43,972 bases of DNA from Myxococcales bacterium (GCA_003153015.1 PMBS01000041.1:1-43972), one strand, 5' to 3'; positions 1 to 10,000 are shown, counted from the stretch's first letter. Program-made: numbers and translations. The notes: generated by a model from the sequence alone, not told the origin.

Positions 1-2
1 GG

Positions 3-1118
3 GCGACGGGCGGCGCGACCGGCGGCTCTGTCGGCGGCACGAGCGGCACATGCAACCCGACGGACGCCGGAACCGTGACCAGCGCCGGGAACCCCAATGG
101 CTCGTGCAGCGCCGGCGTTCCCGCCAGGGGCCAACCTGTCGACACCTCCAATCCGACGACCGTGGTGGGAACCGGCAGCGAGGCAAGCTGCACCTTCAGC
201 AAGCTCCAGGCCGCGGCGACCGCAGGCGGCATCATCACCTTCAACTGCGGGAGTTGCCCGGTCACCATCTTGGTCACCGCCACGCTCAACCTGCCGACGA
301 CCAAGAACACCGTCATCGACGGCGGCAACAAGATCACCCTCGACGGTGGCAATGCCGTGCAGATCCTGAGGTTCGATAGTGCGAATTTTCAAGCCAACAC
401 CATGGGACTGACGCTGCAACACATCACGATCATCAATGGCAAAATGACGCCCACCCTGGCTATCCCCGTTGCTCCGGCGCCCTGTTCACAGGGATGGGAC
501 GACGGCGAAGGCGGTGCCCTATACATGCGGGATGGCAACCTCACGGTTATTGATTCGATTTTCATGAACAATCAGGCTGCTCCTCTCGGGCCCGACACGG
601 GCGGCGGCGCCATCTATATTCTGGGAAGCAAGAACGGCGTACTCATTGTCGGAAGCACGTTCAGCAACAACAGCGCTAGCAACGCCGGTGCGGTGGGATG
701 CCTGTTCGCCGAGCTGGATGTCTACGACAGCTTGTTCACCAACAACACGGCCATCGGCCACGATAACAACAGAGACGACGCGACCCTGTGTTCCGTGATC
801 AACAACGGCCAGAACGAGGTTGGATCGGGCGGGAACGGCGGCGCGCTATACAGCGACGGTCAGTCAGTGAACATCACCCTCTGCGGGGACGCAATTCTCA
901 ACAACAGCGCTGGTGTAAACGCCTTCGGCGGCGGCCTCTTCTTCACCAGCAACGACTTCGGCGGGACTCTCTCCATCGCCGATACCACGATGACGGGAAA
1001 CACCGGCGGGCATTGGACGGTGGTTTCCACTGGCAGCGTCACCAACGCCGGGACCGCGGTCGGCACCAACGCGAAGAGCATCACCATCTCGAACTCGACC
1101 CTGCAGGGCGTCCCCTAG
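3..1118 (+). CDS. Right-handed beta-helix secreted protein, 5' end cut by the window
   Basis: The reading frame is already open at the window edge, where it reads a Gly/Thr/Ala/Ser-rich linker (ATGGATGGSVGGTSGTC), so the N-terminus lies outside. After a Cys-containing segment the chain becomes a parallel beta-helix type sequence: short turns with Asn/Gly ladders such as VIDGGNKITLDGG, LTLQHITIINGK and SIFMNNQA repeat about every 22-30 residues. This pattern is typical of pectate-lyase-like and polymorphic outer-membrane-protein-like folds, which act on or bind extracellular polysaccharide. No catalytic motif can be assigned with confidence. A GTG inside the frame at 75 could be mistaken for the start, but the linker before it has the same composition as other lipoprotein linkers in this window. 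The stop is TAG at 1116-1118. Confidence 0.75.
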   Translation, partial: ATGGATGGSVGGTSGTCNPTDAGTVTSAGNPNGSCSAGVPARGQPVDTSNPTTVVGTGSEASCTFSKLQAAATAGGIITFNCGSCPVTILVTATLNLPTTKNTVIDGGNKITLDGGNAVQILRFDSANFQANTMGLTLQHITIINGKMTPTLAIPVAPAPCSQGWDDGEGGALYMRDGNLTVIDSIFMNNQAAPLGPDTGGGAIYILGSKNGVLIVGSTFSNNSASNAGAVGCLFAELDVYDSLFTNNTAIGHDNNRDDATLCSVINNGQNEVGSGGNGGALYSDGQSVNITLCGDAILNNSAGVNAFGGGLFFTSNDFGGTLSIADTTMTGNTGGHWTVVSTGSVTNAGTAVGTNAKSITISNSTLQGVP

Positions 1119-1156
1119 CCCGTCCCAGCCAGAATATGTAGCACCAAAGGCACGAC

Positions 1157-2200
1157 ATGAGATCCCTTCGATTTGTTGCGCGAACAATTCCTCTTGCGGG
1201 GCTGTTGGCAACCGGCGGATGCGGCGCCGGGTCGTCGACCTCGGGCAAGGACTCAGGCGGGAGCAAGCCGAGTGACTCCAGCGTCGACAGCGGCAGCAGC
1301 GACGCCAGCGGCGGAGACTCGACGACTACCGACGTGGCCAACGTGGCCACGCCAAGCAATGTGGTGAACGACGGCTATGTCACGACAGGCCCATGGGCGG
1401 GATTCGGCTTCACCGCCACCGATCCGGGCGCCGCGCAGATCGTTCCAGACTGCGGCGGCGGCTCTTGCAATCCACCCTTTGTTGGGAAGTATTTCTGCAT
1501 GCACGGGATCGTCACCGGGCGCATGGACTGGACCGGCTTTGCCATGCTGGGCTGGAACGTGAATCAAGACAATGCCGGTGGAGCGGCACTGACCTGGGCC
1601 GTTCCAGAGACCGGCGGACTGATCGTCACCGTTGAGAATCCCAGCAATGCCCTCCTGCGCGTCCAGTTGCAGGGCACGGATCCTCACAGCAGTGCGGATC
1701 GCTGGTGCGCGCCTTTGGTTAGCGGGCAGTTGATTCCGTGGGGGTCGCTGCTGACCAATTGCTGGACCGGTGGCAAGCCCCAGAACCCGCTTGCCCCGGG
1801 AACCCCGATCCAGCAGGCGGCCATCATCGTGCCTGGCCTGCAGACTGACTTGCCGTTCGACTTCTGCCTTGTCGATGTTCAGATCCAGTCAGGACAAACG
1901 AATGTCGACGGCGGCAACGATGGCCCTCTGGCCGCAGAGGCTTCTCCGTCTGGAGAATCGCAAGATGGTGCCTCCTCGGCAGCCGATGTGGCGAACAATT
2001 GTTCGGGGATAACCACCAACGACGCCGGGCCGATTGAGGAATGCCCGTGCGTCAGCGCCGTGGGAGATCCGTCGGGTACGGCTTGCGGAAATGTTGGGCA
2101 GGAGTGTGACTACGAGCCGCACGGATGCGGGACTGTCAACTGTAATTGTGAGGCGACGGATGCAGGTGGTCAGTGGTTGTGTTTCCAGCTGATGTGCTGA
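1157..2200 (+). CDS. Cys-rich putative lipoprotein with a carbohydrate-binding-like domain
   Basis: The product is 347 residues long. The N-terminus (MRSLRFVARTIPLAGLLATGGC) has basic residues, a hydrophobic stretch and a Cys at about 22 in a somewhat degenerate lipobox. A Gly/Ser/Asp-rich linker runs to about residue 65. The central part (about 70-250) has the look of a beta-sandwich domain: WAGFGFTATD, FVGKYFCMHG, WTGFAMLGWNVNQ, then hydrophobic strands and FCLVDVQIQ. This resembles the galactose-binding-like modules common on myxobacterial surface proteins. A C-terminal segment of about 65 residues carries about ten Cys (ECPCVSAVGDPSGTACG and following), probably a small disulfide-rich module. 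An AAAGG-type ribosome site precedes ATG 1157. It lies 38 bp after the beta-helix gene in the same direction, so the two may be co-transcribed. No enzymatic function is claimed. Confidence 0.7.
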   Translation: MRSLRFVARTIPLAGLLATGGCGAGSSTSGKDSGGSKPSDSSVDSGSSDASGGDSTTTDVANVATPSNVVNDGYVTTGPWAGFGFTATDPGAAQIVPDCGGGSCNPPFVGKYFCMHGIVTGRMDWTGFAMLGWNVNQDNAGGAALTWAVPETGGLIVTVENPSNALLRVQLQGTDPHSSADRWCAPLVSGQLIPWGSLLTNCWTGGKPQNPLAPGTPIQQAAIIVPGLQTDLPFDFCLVDVQIQSGQTNVDGGNDGPLAAEASPSGESQDGASSAADVANNCSGITTNDAGPIEECPCVSAVGDPSGTACGNVGQECDYEPHGCGTVNCNCEATDAGGQWLCFQLMC

Positions 2201-2214
2201 GCGCTACAATCCGG

Positions 2215-2240
2215 GCTTCCCCCACCCCTATCGGGGAAGC
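2215..2240. terminator. Hairpin between convergent genes, probable bidirectional terminator
   Basis: A perfect 8-bp stem (GCTTCCCC at 2215-2222 with GGGGAAGC at 2233-2240) encloses a 10-nt loop. It sits just after the stop of the Cys-rich lipoprotein gene and before the 3' end of the convergent minus-strand gene. There is no clear T-tract, so it may work only with help. Confidence 0.45.
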
Positions 2241-2315
2241 GCAGCTGACACCTAGGATTTCGCAGGCAAGAAACCTGGGATGGGGACCATAGCCACCGGG
2301 CCGCAGCAACGTCGG

Positions 2316-3155
2316 TCAGCGATGTCCGCCGCCGCGACCACCGCCAAGACCACCATGACCGCTGAAGCCGCCATGCGAGCCGCCGCCAACGCCGCCCCCG
2401 TGGAATCCGCCCCCAGTACTGCCGCGATAGCCGCTGACAGAGTGAGCGGCGCCGCCAGCGCTCCCGCGATAGCCCCCGCCAACGCTCCCGCGATAGCCGC
2501 CGAAAGCGCCGCCGCGAGAGCCGCCAAGCGCGCCGCCGCGGTATCCGCCGTTAGCGTGGTAGCCGCCCCCGCCGCGATAGCCCCCGCCGTAGCCACGATA
2601 TCCGCCGCCGTAGCCGGCATGATAGCCACCACGATATCCGCCCCAACCATACCCGGCCCGGTGGAGGCCGCGATACCAGCCGAAGCCTAAAGGACCGCGC
2701 AGACCAAAGTATGGATACGGGCCCCAGCCCCAAACCCAGGGCGCTGCCAGCCACATCCATCCGTAGCTGGGGTAGTACACATAGGCATAGGGAGAGGCAT
2801 CGTAGTACGTCCCTTCGTAGGCGTACTGGTCTCCGTAAGGCATCCAGATCCAGCCATACTGATCCGTATACACCCACTGGCCCCCGGCCGTGGCCGGCGC
2901 CGGCGCTGCCCCAGCAGGTTGCTGAACCTGAGGCTGCGCCTGGCCCTGGGCCTGAACTGGCGGTGCTGGCGGCTGTTGCGGCGGCGCAGGAGGCTGCATG
3001 TCCGGCGCCGGCGTGGCTGGCTGCACCGCTTGCGGCGCAGCGCCAGGGTCTGGAACCTGGCTCGTCGAAGCCCCGACAACGCTCACATCCTGGGCTCGAG
3101 CTACGCCGAACCCCAAGAGCAAGAAACACAAAGAGGCAGTCAGCTTGGTCTTCAT
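2316..3155 (-). CDS. Secreted YXW-rich and Gly/Tyr/Arg-rich repeat protein
   Basis: The open frame extends further upstream, but ATG at 3155 starts a clean signal peptide (MKTKLTASLCFLLLGFGVARA followed by QD), giving 279 residues. A Pro/Ala/Gln-rich linker (about 25-105) leads into an aromatic block with WVYTDQYGWIWMPYG and YVYYPSYGWMWLAAPWVWG, a pattern known from small secreted proteins of proteobacteria annotated as YXWGXW-repeat proteins. The last 110 residues are a low-complexity GGYRG / GGGYHGG tail. The protein is almost certainly exported and probably binds envelope material or ligands through the aromatic and Arg/Gly parts. Function is unknown. GGGGTGG upstream of the ATG can serve as ribosome site. 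Confidence 0.7.
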   Translation of the reverse strand: MKTKLTASLCFLLLGFGVARAQDVSVVGASTSQVPDPGAAPQAVQPATPAPDMQPPAPPQQPPAPPVQAQGQAQPQVQQPAGAAPAPATAGGQWVYTDQYGWIWMPYGDQYAYEGTYYDASPYAYVYYPSYGWMWLAAPWVWGWGPYPYFGLRGPLGFGWYRGLHRAGYGWGGYRGGYHAGYGGGYRGYGGGYRGGGGYHANGGYRGGALGGSRGGAFGGYRGSVGGGYRGSAGGAAHSVSGYRGSTGGGFHGGGVGGGSHGGFSGHGGLGGGRGGGHR

Positions 3156-3322
3156 GGCACCACCCCAAATATGAGACGATCGTGTGCTTGCTTTTGTTCT
3201 ACAACATATCCTGCGATAGTCGATGAAATCGCTATCTCGCGTCAAGCAAACAGCCCTCACTGACGCGGATCATCGGCGCCCTTATGCCACTGCGCCACGG
3301 CCGCTCCGCTCCGGGGCGGGAA

Positions 3323-3349
3323 CCCGCAGCCCCGCCCGGAGGCTGCGGG
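3323..3349 (-). terminator. Hairpin downstream of the 36-bp-repeat lipoprotein gene
   Basis: CCCGCAGCC (3323-3331) pairs perfectly with GGCTGCGGG (3341-3349) around a 9-nt loop. It lies 19 nt beyond the stop codon of the minus-strand gene that ends at 3368. No T-run follows, so termination is inferred from position and stem strength. Confidence 0.45.
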
Positions 3350-3367
3350 ACGGACCAGCCATCCGTC

Positions 3368-4657
3368 TCAGTTGCTGACGAACGAAACGTCATCAATGGT
3401 CAAATTGATGCCCGTGCACCCTAGCTGACCACCGTCGCCCACCGGCGCGGGCGACTGGAACTGCCATTGCAGTCCCACGATCTCGTTCGCGATGGCCGCC
3501 TGGGTGGTCAGCTGTCCGCCACTCAGATTCGCAAAGGGGACGGAGACCACGCCCGAGGTACTCGTCAGCTTCGTGCCCGGGAATACGTAGCAGCCGGATG
3601 TGCATCCGCCCACCTGCCCCGGACCTGCGGGTTTCTCGTCGAAGGTCTGGACCTGGAAATAGAGATCACAACCTGCGACGCTTCCGCCCAATGTAAACTG
3701 CACTCCGGTGTAGATTGTCGTGTTTACACATGCATCGAACGACATGCCACCGTTAGCAAAGTCGCCTGCTGCCACGGTGCCAGCCAGCACCAAGTTCTCG
3801 CTGGTCGTATTGACGGTCGCGTTCATCGTGCTGTTGGATGGTGCGTAGCTAAAAATGCTGCCTGACAGGGCGCCAATCGTTCCCCACTTGCCACCTCCAA
3901 CAAGTGGGTGCCATCCGGCTAGTCCGGTTGCCGAGAAATCCGTAATCAGCGGCGTGGTGGGTGAAACGCCTGGCGTGCACGTGGGCGCAGTCCCCGTGGT
4001 CCCGCCAGCAGTAGCCCCACCTGTGCCTGTCGTACCGCCAGTGGTCGTCGTGGTCCCGCCTGAATTGGTCGATCCGCCGGAACCAGTCGACCCACCTGTG
4101 TCGGAAGATCCGCCAGAGCCAGTCGACCCACCTGTGTCGGAAGATCCGCCAGAGCCAGTCGACCCACCTGTGTCGGAAGATCCGCCAGAGCCCGTGGACC
4201 CGCCTGTGTCGGAGGATCCGCCGGAACCAGTCGACCCACCTGTGTCGGAAGATCCGCCAGAGCCAGTCGACCCACCTGATGCGGTAGTTCCTCCCGAGCT
4301 TTGCGACCCGCCTGATGCGGTAGTTCCTCCTGAGCTTTGCGACCCACCTGACGCGGTAGTTCCTCCTGAGCTTTGCGACCCGCCTGACACGGTAGTTCCT
4401 CCTGAGCTTTGCGACCCGCCTGATGCGGTAGTTCCTCCTGAGCTCTGCGACCCACCTGATGCGGTAGTTCCTCCTGAACTTTGCGACCCACCTGACGCGG
4501 TAGTTTCTCCTGAGCTGGACGAACCACCCGAGCCTTTGCTTCCGCCAGAGGCCTGGTTGCCGCCACTCGTCTGGGTGCAATTCGCGGTTGCTGCAGCGAG
4601 GGCCAAACATCCGATCCACGTGGTGATCGTCGGACAAGTCGTTGCTGTCTTTCGCAT
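3368..4657 (-). CDS. Putative surface lipoprotein: long tandem-repeat linker and CBM-like jelly-roll domain
   Basis: The product has 429 residues. The N-terminus (MRKTATTCPTITTWIGCLAL...ATANC) is a plausible export signal with a candidate lipid-attachment Cys near residue 27. Residues about 45-190 are two families of 12-residue repeats, seven of the TTASGGSQSSGG type then five of the STGSGGSSDTGG type, encoded by an array of 36-bp units. The C-terminal domain (about 220-429) begins CTPGVSPTTPLITDFSATG and ends with LTIDDVSFVSN, with strands containing W, Cys pairs and FQVQTF. This is the pattern of CBM11/CIA30-like galactose-binding folds that end in a ...DDVxF strand. The likely role is display of a glycan-binding domain away from the outer membrane. 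AAGGGG precedes the ATG. No catalytic residues are evident. Confidence 0.75.
   Translation of the reverse strand: MRKTATTCPTITTWIGCLALAAATANCTQTSGGNQASGGSKGSGGSSSSGETTASGGSQSSGGTTASGGSQSSGGTTASGGSQSSGGTTVSGGSQSSGGTTASGGSQSSGGTTASGGSQSSGGTTASGGSTGSGGSSDTGGSTGSGGSSDTGGSTGSGGSSDTGGSTGSGGSSDTGGSTGSGGSSDTGGSTGSGGSTNSGGTTTTTGGTTGTGGATAGGTTGTAPTCTPGVSPTTPLITDFSATGLAGWHPLVGGGKWGTIGALSGSIFSYAPSNSTMNATVNTTSENLVLAGTVAAGDFANGGMSFDACVNTTIYTGVQFTLGGSVAGCDLYFQVQTFDEKPAGPGQVGGCTSGCYVFPGTKLTSTSGVVSVPFANLSGGQLTTQAAIANEIVGLQWQFQSPAPVGDGGQLGCTGINLTIDDVSFVSN
4095..4526. repeat. Minisatellite of twelve 36-bp units in a lipoprotein linker
   Basis: Five units of one type start at 4095, 4131, 4167, 4203 and 4239. 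They are directly followed by seven units of a second type starting at 4275, 4311, 4347, 4383, 4419, 4455 and 4491. Units differ by a few mostly synonymous bases. The repeat keeps the frame, each unit coding 12 residues. Copy number is likely to vary between strains by slippage or recombination. Confidence 0.9.
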
Positions 4658-4709
4658 TTTTCTAACCCCTTCGTGAGATATCGTGTCACCTCAAGTCTGG
4701 GTGGCCACA

Positions 4710-6743
4710 CTACCTACCAGCATTGTCCGCCTTCGACAAGGTGGCCCCATCACCACCCCGAATGGCGCGTCGAAGAGCAGCGCTTGCGGATGACCTCCGA
4801 GCGAACCCCAAGGCAAGCAAACTGAGCAAGCCTGCCAGGGTCGAACCCGACGGCCCGCCCGCCACGCGGCAGCCGCAGCCTCCAATCTCCCCAGAATTGC
4901 TGGCTCCGCTGGTCCCTGCGCCGCCTGCCCCACCCATGTTGCCGCCGCTGTTCGCAGCGCCACCAGTAGGGCCACCGCCAGCAGCACCGCCGGCTGAGCC
5001 TCCCATGCTCGCGTTCGTGCCGCCAACCGCGGCAACCACACCGCCGATTGCGTTGACACCGCCGCTTGCCACCAGACCACCCGAGCCCAATGAACCGCCC
5101 GCGTTGGACCCGCCTACGACAGTCGCGCCGCCGGTCCCAGGCACCGTGCTGGTCGTGCCACCCGTAGCCTTGCTACCCCCGGTGTTGGGCAAGCCCCCAG
5201 TCCCAGTCATCACGGTCCCACCGGTTCCCGTCACGCCACCCGCAGCTTGGGTGCCGCCGCTGCCGGCGATCGTACCCCCCGTGGCTTTCGAACCGCCGCT
5301 AGTGGTGCCACCGAGTGCGGTCGAGCCCCCGGCAGAGGTGGTCCCGCCCCTGGCCGTGGCGCCACCCGTCGCGGTCGAGCCCCCAGCAGAAGTGGTCCCG
5401 CCCCTGGCCGTGGTGCCACCCGTTGCATTCGATCCTCCGGTACTCGTGGTACCGCCTGTTCCGGACGCCCCGCCCGTCGCAGGGGTGGTCCCGTTGTACT
5501 CATAGGCGCCGATATCGGGGGTGTTGGACCGGGTGGCAGGATTGAAACACCTCGCAACGCCGCCGATGCTCGCAATGTAGGCATAGTCAATCGTGTAGCT
5601 CCACCAGCTTGCTCCGCCTGGGCTGCCACTCTTGATGCACTTCGCATCAAATCCGATATCCTGCGTGGGAGCACCGGAAGCGGTTCCCTTGTCCACAATG
5701 TTCGCCGTCGCGGACGAGGTCAGATGAAAATCTGGATTCGCGCCCGCCGGATTCACGAAGAATGGTGTCGCCGCATTGGCATTGACCGCATAATTCGTCG
5801 TTTGCGTCGGCAATGGTCCGCCAAATGCGGTCTGCGTGTTGTTGTACCCACTGGCCGCAGCCAGGTTGTTCTGAAACACTGCTCCGCTTTTCGCCGTCGC
5901 ATCCGAATAGTAGATTTCACCCGGAGCTGCCGGTAGGCCCTGCGCATCGCTCGGCTCCAGACCATCGTGGTAGCAAGTATTGTTCACTACGTGCGACCCA
6001 GGACAATTCACCCGAATGCACGAACCGCCGTTGCGAAAGCCGATATTGTTTTCAAACAAGGCGCCGGTGCTGCTTTGGTCCAGGATGAAGCCGCTACCGT
6101 CCGAATGGTGAGATGATATGTCGATGTTCTCGAAGGACACGTTTCTGCGAATGATGTTGTCTTGGTAGCTGCCACCGGCGGTATACAAATTGACCCCACT
6201 TGACCAGGAGGGCTGCAGATTCCCATTGTGGGCAACGATGCTTTGTTGAATCAACACACCCGTCGCCTTGTAAAAGGCGATGCCGTTGACGCCATTGCCG
6301 TCCGCAATGCAATTGATGAACTGAATGTGGCTCGAAGGAGTGTTCCACCCGTTGGAGAAGCCGCTGGACTGCCAGTTGCGCGAGGCGATGCCGTCGAAAA
6401 TTACGTACTGCACCGAGGCGTTGGGCTCCGCGCCACAGCCGACCCCGCCTCCGCCGTCGAGGATTGGCAGCTGGCCGTCAACCGCCTTGAAGGTAATCCA
6501 TGCCCCCGAATTGCCGCTGGCCCCATTGCGAATGTACTGACCTGAGTACGTTCCGCCGAGAAGATAGATAGTGTCACCTGGCTGAAATGCCTTGCCGCTC
6601 GTGTTGTAGTCGAGGGCGCAAGGCGCTGCTTGGGTGCAGGCCGCGCTGGCGAGTCCGCTGGGGCCGTAGTAATACGACGCGGCATGGACCGCGGGCGCGA
6701 CGAGCACGGTGGCCAGCAATGGCGAAATGATCAGCGGCTTCAC
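4710..6743 (-). CDS. Right-handed beta-helix (polysaccharide-lyase-like) protein with MYXO-CTERM tail
   Basis: The product has 677 residues, starting at GTG 6743 with AGGAG upstream. A signal peptide (MKPLIISPLLATVLVAPAVHA) precedes ASYYYGPSG. Residues about 25-420 form a beta-helix: GDTIYLLGGTYSGQY, YVIFDGIASRNW, HIQFINCIADGNG, GVLIQQSIVAHNG, SGFILDQSSTGALFENN, HVVNNTCYHDG, and the closing DIGAYEYNG. This order is like secreted pectate lyase and PL9-like proteins, but I cannot assign the catalytic Lys or Ca ligands. A Gly/Thr-rich linker (about 420-615) follows, then CGCRVAGG, a hydrophobic stretch (LAGLLSLLALGF) and ARR. That layout is the MYXO-CTERM sorting signal of Myxococcota, implying processing and surface anchoring. 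About 25 residues follow the Arg pair, longer than usual. It is divergent from the GH8 genes next to it, which suggests a shared role in glycan breakdown. Confidence 0.82.
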   Translation of the reverse strand: MKPLIISPLLATVLVAPAVHAASYYYGPSGLASAACTQAAPCALDYNTSGKAFQPGDTIYLLGGTYSGQYIRNGASGNSGAWITFKAVDGQLPILDGGGGVGCGAEPNASVQYVIFDGIASRNWQSSGFSNGWNTPSSHIQFINCIADGNGVNGIAFYKATGVLIQQSIVAHNGNLQPSWSSGVNLYTAGGSYQDNIIRRNVSFENIDISSHHSDGSGFILDQSSTGALFENNIGFRNGGSCIRVNCPGSHVVNNTCYHDGLEPSDAQGLPAAPGEIYYSDATAKSGAVFQNNLAAASGYNNTQTAFGGPLPTQTTNYAVNANAATPFFVNPAGANPDFHLTSSATANIVDKGTASGAPTQDIGFDAKCIKSGSPGGASWWSYTIDYAYIASIGGVARCFNPATRSNTPDIGAYEYNGTTPATGGASGTGGTTSTGGSNATGGTTARGGTTSAGGSTATGGATARGGTTSAGGSTALGGTTSGGSKATGGTIAGSGGTQAAGGVTGTGGTVMTGTGGLPNTGGSKATGGTTSTVPGTGGATVVGGSNAGGSLGSGGLVASGGVNAIGGVVAAVGGTNASMGGSAGGAAGGGPTGGAANSGGNMGGAGGAGTSGASNSGEIGGCGCRVAGGPSGSTLAGLLSLLALGFARRSSASAALRRAIRGGDGATLSKADNAGR

Positions 6744-7094
6744 GTCTTGCAGCTCCTAGCGAGATTCCATGCTACTGCCCACGGGGTGCCTATGCTACTC
6801 CTCGCAAGGTCGCCAGCTGTCCGGTCGCGTCAGCCGCCCTTAGCGCGATCCGTCACGAGTGAACTTGAGGCCCCGACGGAAGCCACTGCTGGCCAGGCAG
6901 CGCCTCGTGCCGCGGTTCACCCACGAACGAAAGTCTGGCTGCCATTCCCAAGGCCCGGAGCCACAGGTTGCCGCATAGAGATAATCATGCCCAGTCTCCT
7001 CCCCAACCCGCGGTTCCCATTCGGTTCACCTTTCCTGTTAGCTCAGCAGGGTGCTATCGTTAAATGCGGCTCTTTGGGCTGCAGGCGAGTCGCC
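6744..7094. other. Divergent intergenic region, likely promoters for the beta-helix and GH8 genes
   Basis: This 351-bp gap separates divergently transcribed genes and so should carry promoters for both. It stays open in the frame of the GH8 gene, but that part shows no signal peptide or homology to the second GH8 paralogue and is best read as untranslated. A weak TATCGT box precedes the GH8 start with a poor upstream hexamer. I see no palindrome or RNA motif strong enough to call. Confidence 0.4.
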
Positions 7095-10000
7095 ATGATT
7101 CAATCTTCGCATAGCCGCCGACTAAGGGCAGAGCTGCGCCACATCGCAGGCGCTGCATGGAACGTAACGCGCTGGTTCTTGCTGAGCGCAGGCATGCTCC
7201 TAGCGCTGTGGAGCTGCAACTCCCATCCCATGGCGAGCGGGACACCCGGCCGTGCCTGGGCTTACGAGCCACCCGACGCGGCCATTGCCTCCTCAGGCGG
7301 TACCACGCAGGTTACGACGACCGCCTCTTCCACCCCGCGGAACCCGTTTGCGACCGGGTCAGGCGGTAGCACGGGCGGCGTGGCAGCTTCCGGCGGCGTG
7401 GAGGCGTCGGGGGGCGCGGAGGTGTCTGGCGGCGCGGAGGCGTCGGGCGGCACGCCTGCCGGCGGTACCACGAGGATTGCAACGACCGGCCCGACCGGCG
7501 GCGCAACCGTTCCCGATGCCGCCGTGGCCCCACCTCCCGACACTCGGCCGCCGCCGCCTGACCTGCCGCCGGACCAGTCGATCGAAACCTTCTCCTGTCC
7601 CATCGGTCAGGTGCGAATGCACGTACGAGACATCTGGTCGAGCACGGTCAACCCGACCATGAACACCATGTCTGCTCCCCCGTTGTCGGTTGTCGTCATC
7701 AGGCCAACCGGGAGCTATGTCCAGTACGGTGCGCGCCAGGACGCAGCCAACTGTTCTTGGTATTCGGTGTGCATCCCCAACACTGTCGCCACGATCCAGA
7801 TCAAGCCGGTCGGTCCTGATGGCTGCCCAGCCAACAACGCCTCGGGTGCCTTTGATATTTCGAAACTAGCTCCCACCAGCCCGGACATTTGGCTCGACTA
7901 CACTGGCCCATCCAGCACCCTGGCCGCTGATTACAGCGCCTATCCCAATGCCAATGTGGGCGCGCAGAAGTTCCGCCTCACCAACGACAAGACCCTGGTC
8001 GCTTCCGAGGCATGCCCGCCAGGGCAACCCGATCAGTCTGTCCCCACTGGCTACATCAAGGTCCACTTCCGCTGGCCTTGGGGCGATCCGCAATTGACTC
8101 ACTTCCCGGGCTCGGCCTGTGGAAAGCTCAAGCTGGGCTACGACACGCCCCCCTACCCCAGCAGCCTGAAAGTCACTGGGGTGGGCTGCGAGATGCAGGC
8201 TCTGCTCGAATACCAAGACGGCAATTGCCCCTGGTACTTCGTGCTCATCCCCACGAGTTCTTGGACAAAGACCGCCGCGAACCCGGTGAACATCACCTTC
8301 CGTTACCCCGACGACAGCGTGGGCCTGTGGACACCGAATCTGCCCCTGCCCGTGCTCACCCCCGGCGTCAACGAATACTGGATTGGCTACGCGGGCGCGC
8401 CCGACAACACAGCGGCATCCATGCCAGTGTGCATGGACTGGTCGCAAGATCCACTCACCTACTACTTCTACACAAAGAACCCCGGTCCTGGGTATGAGCA
8501 CTGTGGCGGGTCCACTGGCCCAGTCGATCCGTGCCGGCCGCCGGTTCCATCCAACTTCCACACGGTGCACTTCCGCTATATCTGGGCCGGACAGAAGACG
8601 TTCACATTCTTCCCCAAACCCGCGCTCATGCCCCCGTGGATGGAAATGGAAGTAACCAGCAACAAGGTCATTTGCTTCCGCGAGGCCGATCGCCCGTGGT
8701 ACAATTGTCCTGTCCCCGACAAATTCTTTGTCGCGGGTGCTACCTGGCGGGCAGTGGACAAAACCCATAGCCCCGAGTGGAACACCGTCATGCCGCGTCC
8801 CTTCCCCGACACACCCAACGAATACTGGCTGCGCTGGGACTACGGCAAGCCCGACATCCCAGCCACTAGTCGTTTCAAGTTCTTCACCTACTATCCCGAT
8901 GCAACCAACGGTGACTGGTCCGCCACCAGCAACTGGAACGACGGCGCCTGCGCGCCCAAACCGCCGGCCACGCCGGTCATCGTCGGATTCGACTTCGGGG
9001 GTTGGTTCCCCTACGCCAGCACCAACTACCTCTATCCCAACGGGGGATCGTTGGCCTACGTCTATCAGGAAGTGGCCAAGGTCCAGGACCTGCTGAATGC
9101 CTTCGTGTTCGAGCGCTACTTGATCTGGCGAGACAACTACGTCACGGCCACAGACACGGTGTGCGGCGCGGGCACCGCGCGCATCAAGACCGACCCGCCC
9201 AAGACAGTCAGCGAGGGCCAGGGCTATGGCATAGCCATCTCGGCCGCGATCGGCGACAAGCCAACCTTCGATGCCCTATGGAAATTCACCAGGCACTTCC
9301 TGTCTCAATCGGCCAAGAAGTACTGTGGCGGGCTCATGGGGTGGATGTGGGACGGCAACATTGCCTGCCGTCCGCTCGATACGCCCTGCGATCCAGACAC
9401 TGGCGCATGCGGTGGCAACCAGGACAGCGCATTCGATGGCGATGTGGACATCGGCATCGGCCTGGTGTTCGCGGCCCTGCAATGGCCCGAATACCAGCAG
9501 AACGCAATCGACTGGCTGGTCAAGATGGAATGCGAAATCAATACCGTCTACGACGGGAAGTGGAACTACCCGACCAACGGCGACACCTGGGACAAGACCG
9601 ATTGCTCGGGCTACCAGGCCACTGGCCCCAGCAAGCCGTGCTCGTATGTCAAGGGCGTCCCCACCAACATGTTCCTGGACTACTTTCCGCCCGGCTATTT
9701 CAGGGTTTTCGGCGATTTCCTTGCTGCCAAGCTGGGCAGCACTCAGACGGCAGCGAACGGGCAAACCCACCGCGACTTCTGGTACAAGACTGCCGAGACC
9801 GTGTATGAGCTGCTTGAGCGGTGCTACAACCAGACCGGCGTCAATCCCGGCCTGGTGGGTGCAGACGGCAACATCGAGACGCCTTGTTCTGCGGCGAGCG
9901 CAGGAACCTACGAAGAGCTGCGGTCACTCTGGCGCGTGGGCATCGATGCGGCTTGGTTTGGCGACAACACGTCGCTGCCGGAGAACACTGCAAAGTCTTC

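Noticed and set aside
4095-4526. CRISPR-like array
   Set aside because: The regular 36-bp period has no unique spacers and encodes an in-frame peptide repeat, so it is a coding minisatellite.
6630-7094. N-terminal extension of the first GH8 gene
   Set aside because: It overlaps the divergent beta-helix gene and has no match in the second GH8 copy; ATG 7095 aligns with the paralogue start.
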